The notes under the pieces: model-generated
Database searches by the model: none
Seen by the model: only the letters and a program-made list of their open reading frames with translations
Told to the model about the DNA's origin: nothing
Made by a program: the position numbers and the translations under genes
NCBI GenBank assembly: GCA_002713495.1
Contig: PATA01000014.1
Coordinates: 164,685-173,900 of the forward strand
Length of the DNA: 9,216 nt
Direction: 5' to 3'
From: Flavobacteriaceae bacterium
Lineage (GTDB): Bacteria; Bacteroidota; Bacteroidia; Flavobacteriales; Flavobacteriaceae
In this document: piece after piece, positions 7,330 to 9,216 of the stretch
How positions within the stretch are numbered: position 1 is the stretch's first letter
Layout: each line of letters begins with the position of its first letter

Positions 7330-9177
7330 TCAATATTCCGTGTAGAAGATTTCTAATTTAATCTTTGATCCTTCATCAGAGGAATTTTTAGGGTGAGAAC
7401 CTATCAACTTAACCCCAAATGGATTTAAAACACCAGTAGTAGGATATTTAACTTCTTCATTTTTTAAGTTTATACCTTTTCTAATTATTAAATTGGAAAT
7501 ATTAGCACCAGAAATCAAAGCTAATGATGTATTTATAGAATCATTTTTTATGATATTATTTATGTGATTGGTTATTCTAAACTTATAACGCCAGGGTTTA
7601 TTATTAGAATCTAATTCTAAAAGCCCTCCATAAATAATCTTGTTTGCATTAGTAGCCTGCAGATTAATTGAATTATCATTGTAATAATCACTTATTGGTT
7701 CACCTGTATTTAAATTATATAAATATAATCTCTCAGGAACCATTTTCATTAAATTATCGTTATTTAAATCATTCACTTCAGAATCAATATAAAAAACAAG
7801 ATTTGCTTCATTAATAAGCCAATTATTCTTACTTCTCAATTGATATATTTCATCATTATTATCTAACTCATTTTTATCAAAAAGATTTATTTTAGAGTAA
7901 AAATGTCCGCCTTGAATAATTATTTCTTCTGGTGTTTGTAACTCTTGACTTTCTTGAGATATTGATGAAAGCATAGATTCGTATCCTGTGTTTTCAATTG
8001 TATTTATCCTAACACCACCAATATTTATAGTAAAGGTTGAGGATTTTTTAATTATTTCATCATCTTCATCTACTTCATTACCATAATGCTCATAATAATC
8101 ATAATCATAATTTATTTTGATATCTGCTGCATTCAAGTTTAGCAGCAAGAAAATATCTTCAGAAAAGTTTTCTGTATCGATTATAATACCCTTAATATAT
8201 TGCTTAAAATTATCTGAATTTCTTAGATGACTGGATCCTTCAGCATTGATTACTTTCTCTTGAAAAAAATTGGAATCAAGCTTCAATCTAATCCTAGGGG
8301 AATATCTTAACTTTACATCTGTTGAATCCTCTATTTTATCCTCAGTTTCAGGGTCATCTTCAGTATGGTAGATCCTTAACTCATCATAGTTTAACTCAAC
8401 TTCTTCATTAAACAACTCAGAGGAGTAAAAACCTTGATCAAAGTAATTAGTATTAGAGTAATATTCAAGTGAAGACTCAAAGTTGTTTTGGGGATCTAAA
8501 GATGATAGGAAATAGGTTAGCTCATGAACTTTAATCCTAAATTTTGCATTACGATTTCCATATACAGAATCAATTTCATAATTTTTATTTTCACTATCAT
8601 AATCTGAACTATCTTCATCAATACTATCTGAAATACCATCATTGTCACTATCATCACTTAGAGGATTTGTTCCAACTTCTGACTCTCTAAAATCACTAAT
8701 TCCATCACCATCTGAATCACTGGATGAATCGAAAGGATCAATATCTAGTGCATCTATAACACCATCATTATCTCTATCATTTTGATTATTAAAAAATGGT
8801 ATATCTAAAAAGACAGATGAAACTGTCTCATTTTCAGGAATTGCAAACTTATTGTTAGGGTCAAAAGCTTCCTTATCCTGGGCTAATCTTCCAAAAGTGG
8901 GATTATCAGAGCTTATTATCAATTGAGTCGTTATACCGGCCTTAGTTTTACCATAGATCGGATGATTAACTTCACCAAGTTGTCCCAAAGGAAGTCCATC
9001 AGTTTGAACAGTTTTAAGCTGTTCTTGAAATGCAAATACCTCGGAAGTATATTTTTTAGATTTAAATGCCTGATCAAATAATAAATTAGTCCCAACAGAG
9101 TGGTACTCAGTATCACAAGAAATTAGAGAAAAAGTTATTATAAAAAATATATTGAATTTGATAGTCTTGAAATTCAT
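7330..9177 (-). CDS. DUF4270-family lipoprotein with inserted thrombospondin type-3-like calcium repeats
   Basis: The protein has 615 residues. A short lysine-containing N-terminus, a hydrophobic core and the lipobox LISC (18-21) predict a lipoprotein acylated on Cys21. Acidic residues after the cysteine (CDTE) could favour surface export, but that is a weak hint. Family segments recalled for DUF4270 are present: YTSEVFAFQEQLKTVQT (43-59), PIYGKTKAGITTQL (73-86), YEIDSVYGNRNAKFRI (200-215) leading into LSSLDP, LINEANLVFYID (454-465) and PERLYLYNLNTGEPISDY (481-498). Between the first and second parts, about residues 134-190 form DxDxDG calcium repeats. The protein is strongly acidic overall. 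DUF4270 has no established function; it is characteristic of Bacteroidota envelopes. The ATG is the first residue of the signal peptide, with an A-rich leader and no clear Shine-Dalgarno. The stop abuts the permease stop. The family call is good; the function is unknown. Confidence 0.85.
   Translation of the reverse strand: MNFKTIKFNIFFIITFSLISCDTEYHSVGTNLLFDQAFKSKKYTSEVFAFQEQLKTVQTDGLPLGQLGEVNHPIYGKTKAGITTQLIISSDNPTFGRLAQDKEAFDPNNKFAIPENETVSSVFLDIPFFNNQNDRDNDGVIDALDIDPFDSSSDSDGDGISDFRESEVGTNPLSDDSDNDGISDSIDEDSSDYDSENKNYEIDSVYGNRNAKFRIKVHELTYFLSSLDPQNNFESSLEYYSNTNYFDQGFYSSELFNEEVELNYDELRIYHTEDDPETEDKIEDSTDVKLRYSPRIRLKLDSNFFQEKVINAEGSSHLRNSDNFKQYIKGIIIDTENFSEDIFLLLNLNAADIKINYDYDYYEHYGNEVDEDDEIIKKSSTFTINIGGVRINTIENTGYESMLSSISQESQELQTPEEIIIQGGHFYSKINLFDKNELDNNDEIYQLRSKNNWLINEANLVFYIDSEVNDLNNDNLMKMVPERLYLYNLNTGEPISDYYNDNSINLQATNANKIIYGGLLELDSNNKPWRYKFRITNHINNIIKNDSINTSLALISGANISNLIIRKGINLKNEEVKYPTTGVLNPFGVKLIGSHPKNSSDEGSKIKLEIFYTEY
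8608..8778 (-). repeat. TSP3-like DxDxDG calcium-binding repeats within the DUF4270 gene
   Basis: On the minus strand, residues 134-190 contain three repeat cores: DRDNDGVIDALDIDP (134-148), DSDGDGISDFRESEVGTNPL (154-173) and DSDNDGISDSIDED (176-189). The pattern DxDxDGxxD, followed by the E-x-x-x-GTNPL linker, is that of bacterial thrombospondin type-3 repeats, which bind Ca2+ and usually act as rigid spacers in surface or secreted proteins. Calcium binding is inferred from the motif. Confidence 0.85.
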
Positions 9178-9216
9178 TTTTCTGAATTATTAAATCAGAT
9201 TTTTTTCGTAAAAATT

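Noticed and set aside
7369..7383. Possible hairpin (TCCT/AGGA) followed by ATTTTTA as a terminator for the permease gene
   Set aside because: The arms pair over only about four bases and it lies inside the DUF4270 coding region, so it is too weak to call.

Overview
The window looks like chromosomal DNA of a marine-type Bacteroidota, most likely a flavobacterium. The evidence is low GC, A-rich leaders without clear Shine-Dalgarno sites, a TonB-dependent receptor, a YpdA-family flavoprotein of the bacillithiol type, a Gpt2-like acyltransferase and, most tellingly, a DUF4270 lipoprotein. No mobile element, CRISPR array, rRNA or tRNA is visible.

Layout. (1) 1-2625, plus: the 3' part of a TonB-dependent outer-membrane receptor, whose start lies before the window. 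It is closed by a strong intrinsic terminator at about 2651-2691. (2) 2750-3802, plus: a membrane-anchored glycerolipid acyltransferase (PlsC/LPLAT superfamily) with a GTG start. (3) A very AT-rich 127-base gap holding a 12-bp direct repeat and a 14-bp palindrome. (4) 3930-7329, plus: a tight three-gene cassette of YpdA-like FAD/NAD(P) oxidoreductase, glycerate kinase and GntP-family permease, joined by ATGA (4 nt) and TAATG (1 nt) overlaps. (5) 7330-9177, minus: a DUF4270 surface-type lipoprotein, convergent with the permease and touching it with no spacer.

How the genes work together. The permease and glycerate kinase read naturally as uptake of glycerate (or a related sugar acid) and its phosphorylation to phosphoglycerate for lower glycolysis. 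The overlapping flavoprotein is related to bacillithiol-disulfide reductases, but it has Ile where the Firmicutes enzyme has its proposed redox cysteine, so its role in this cassette is open. The acyltransferase probably serves phospholipid synthesis. The receptor and the DUF4270 protein are envelope proteins, and both carry Asp-rich loops of calcium-binding type.

I found no clearly new defence, mobile or biosynthetic system. The points most worth a second look are the calcium-repeat insertion inside DUF4270, the YpdA-like/glycerate kinase/GntP cassette with its cysteine change, and the long inserts in the receptor.
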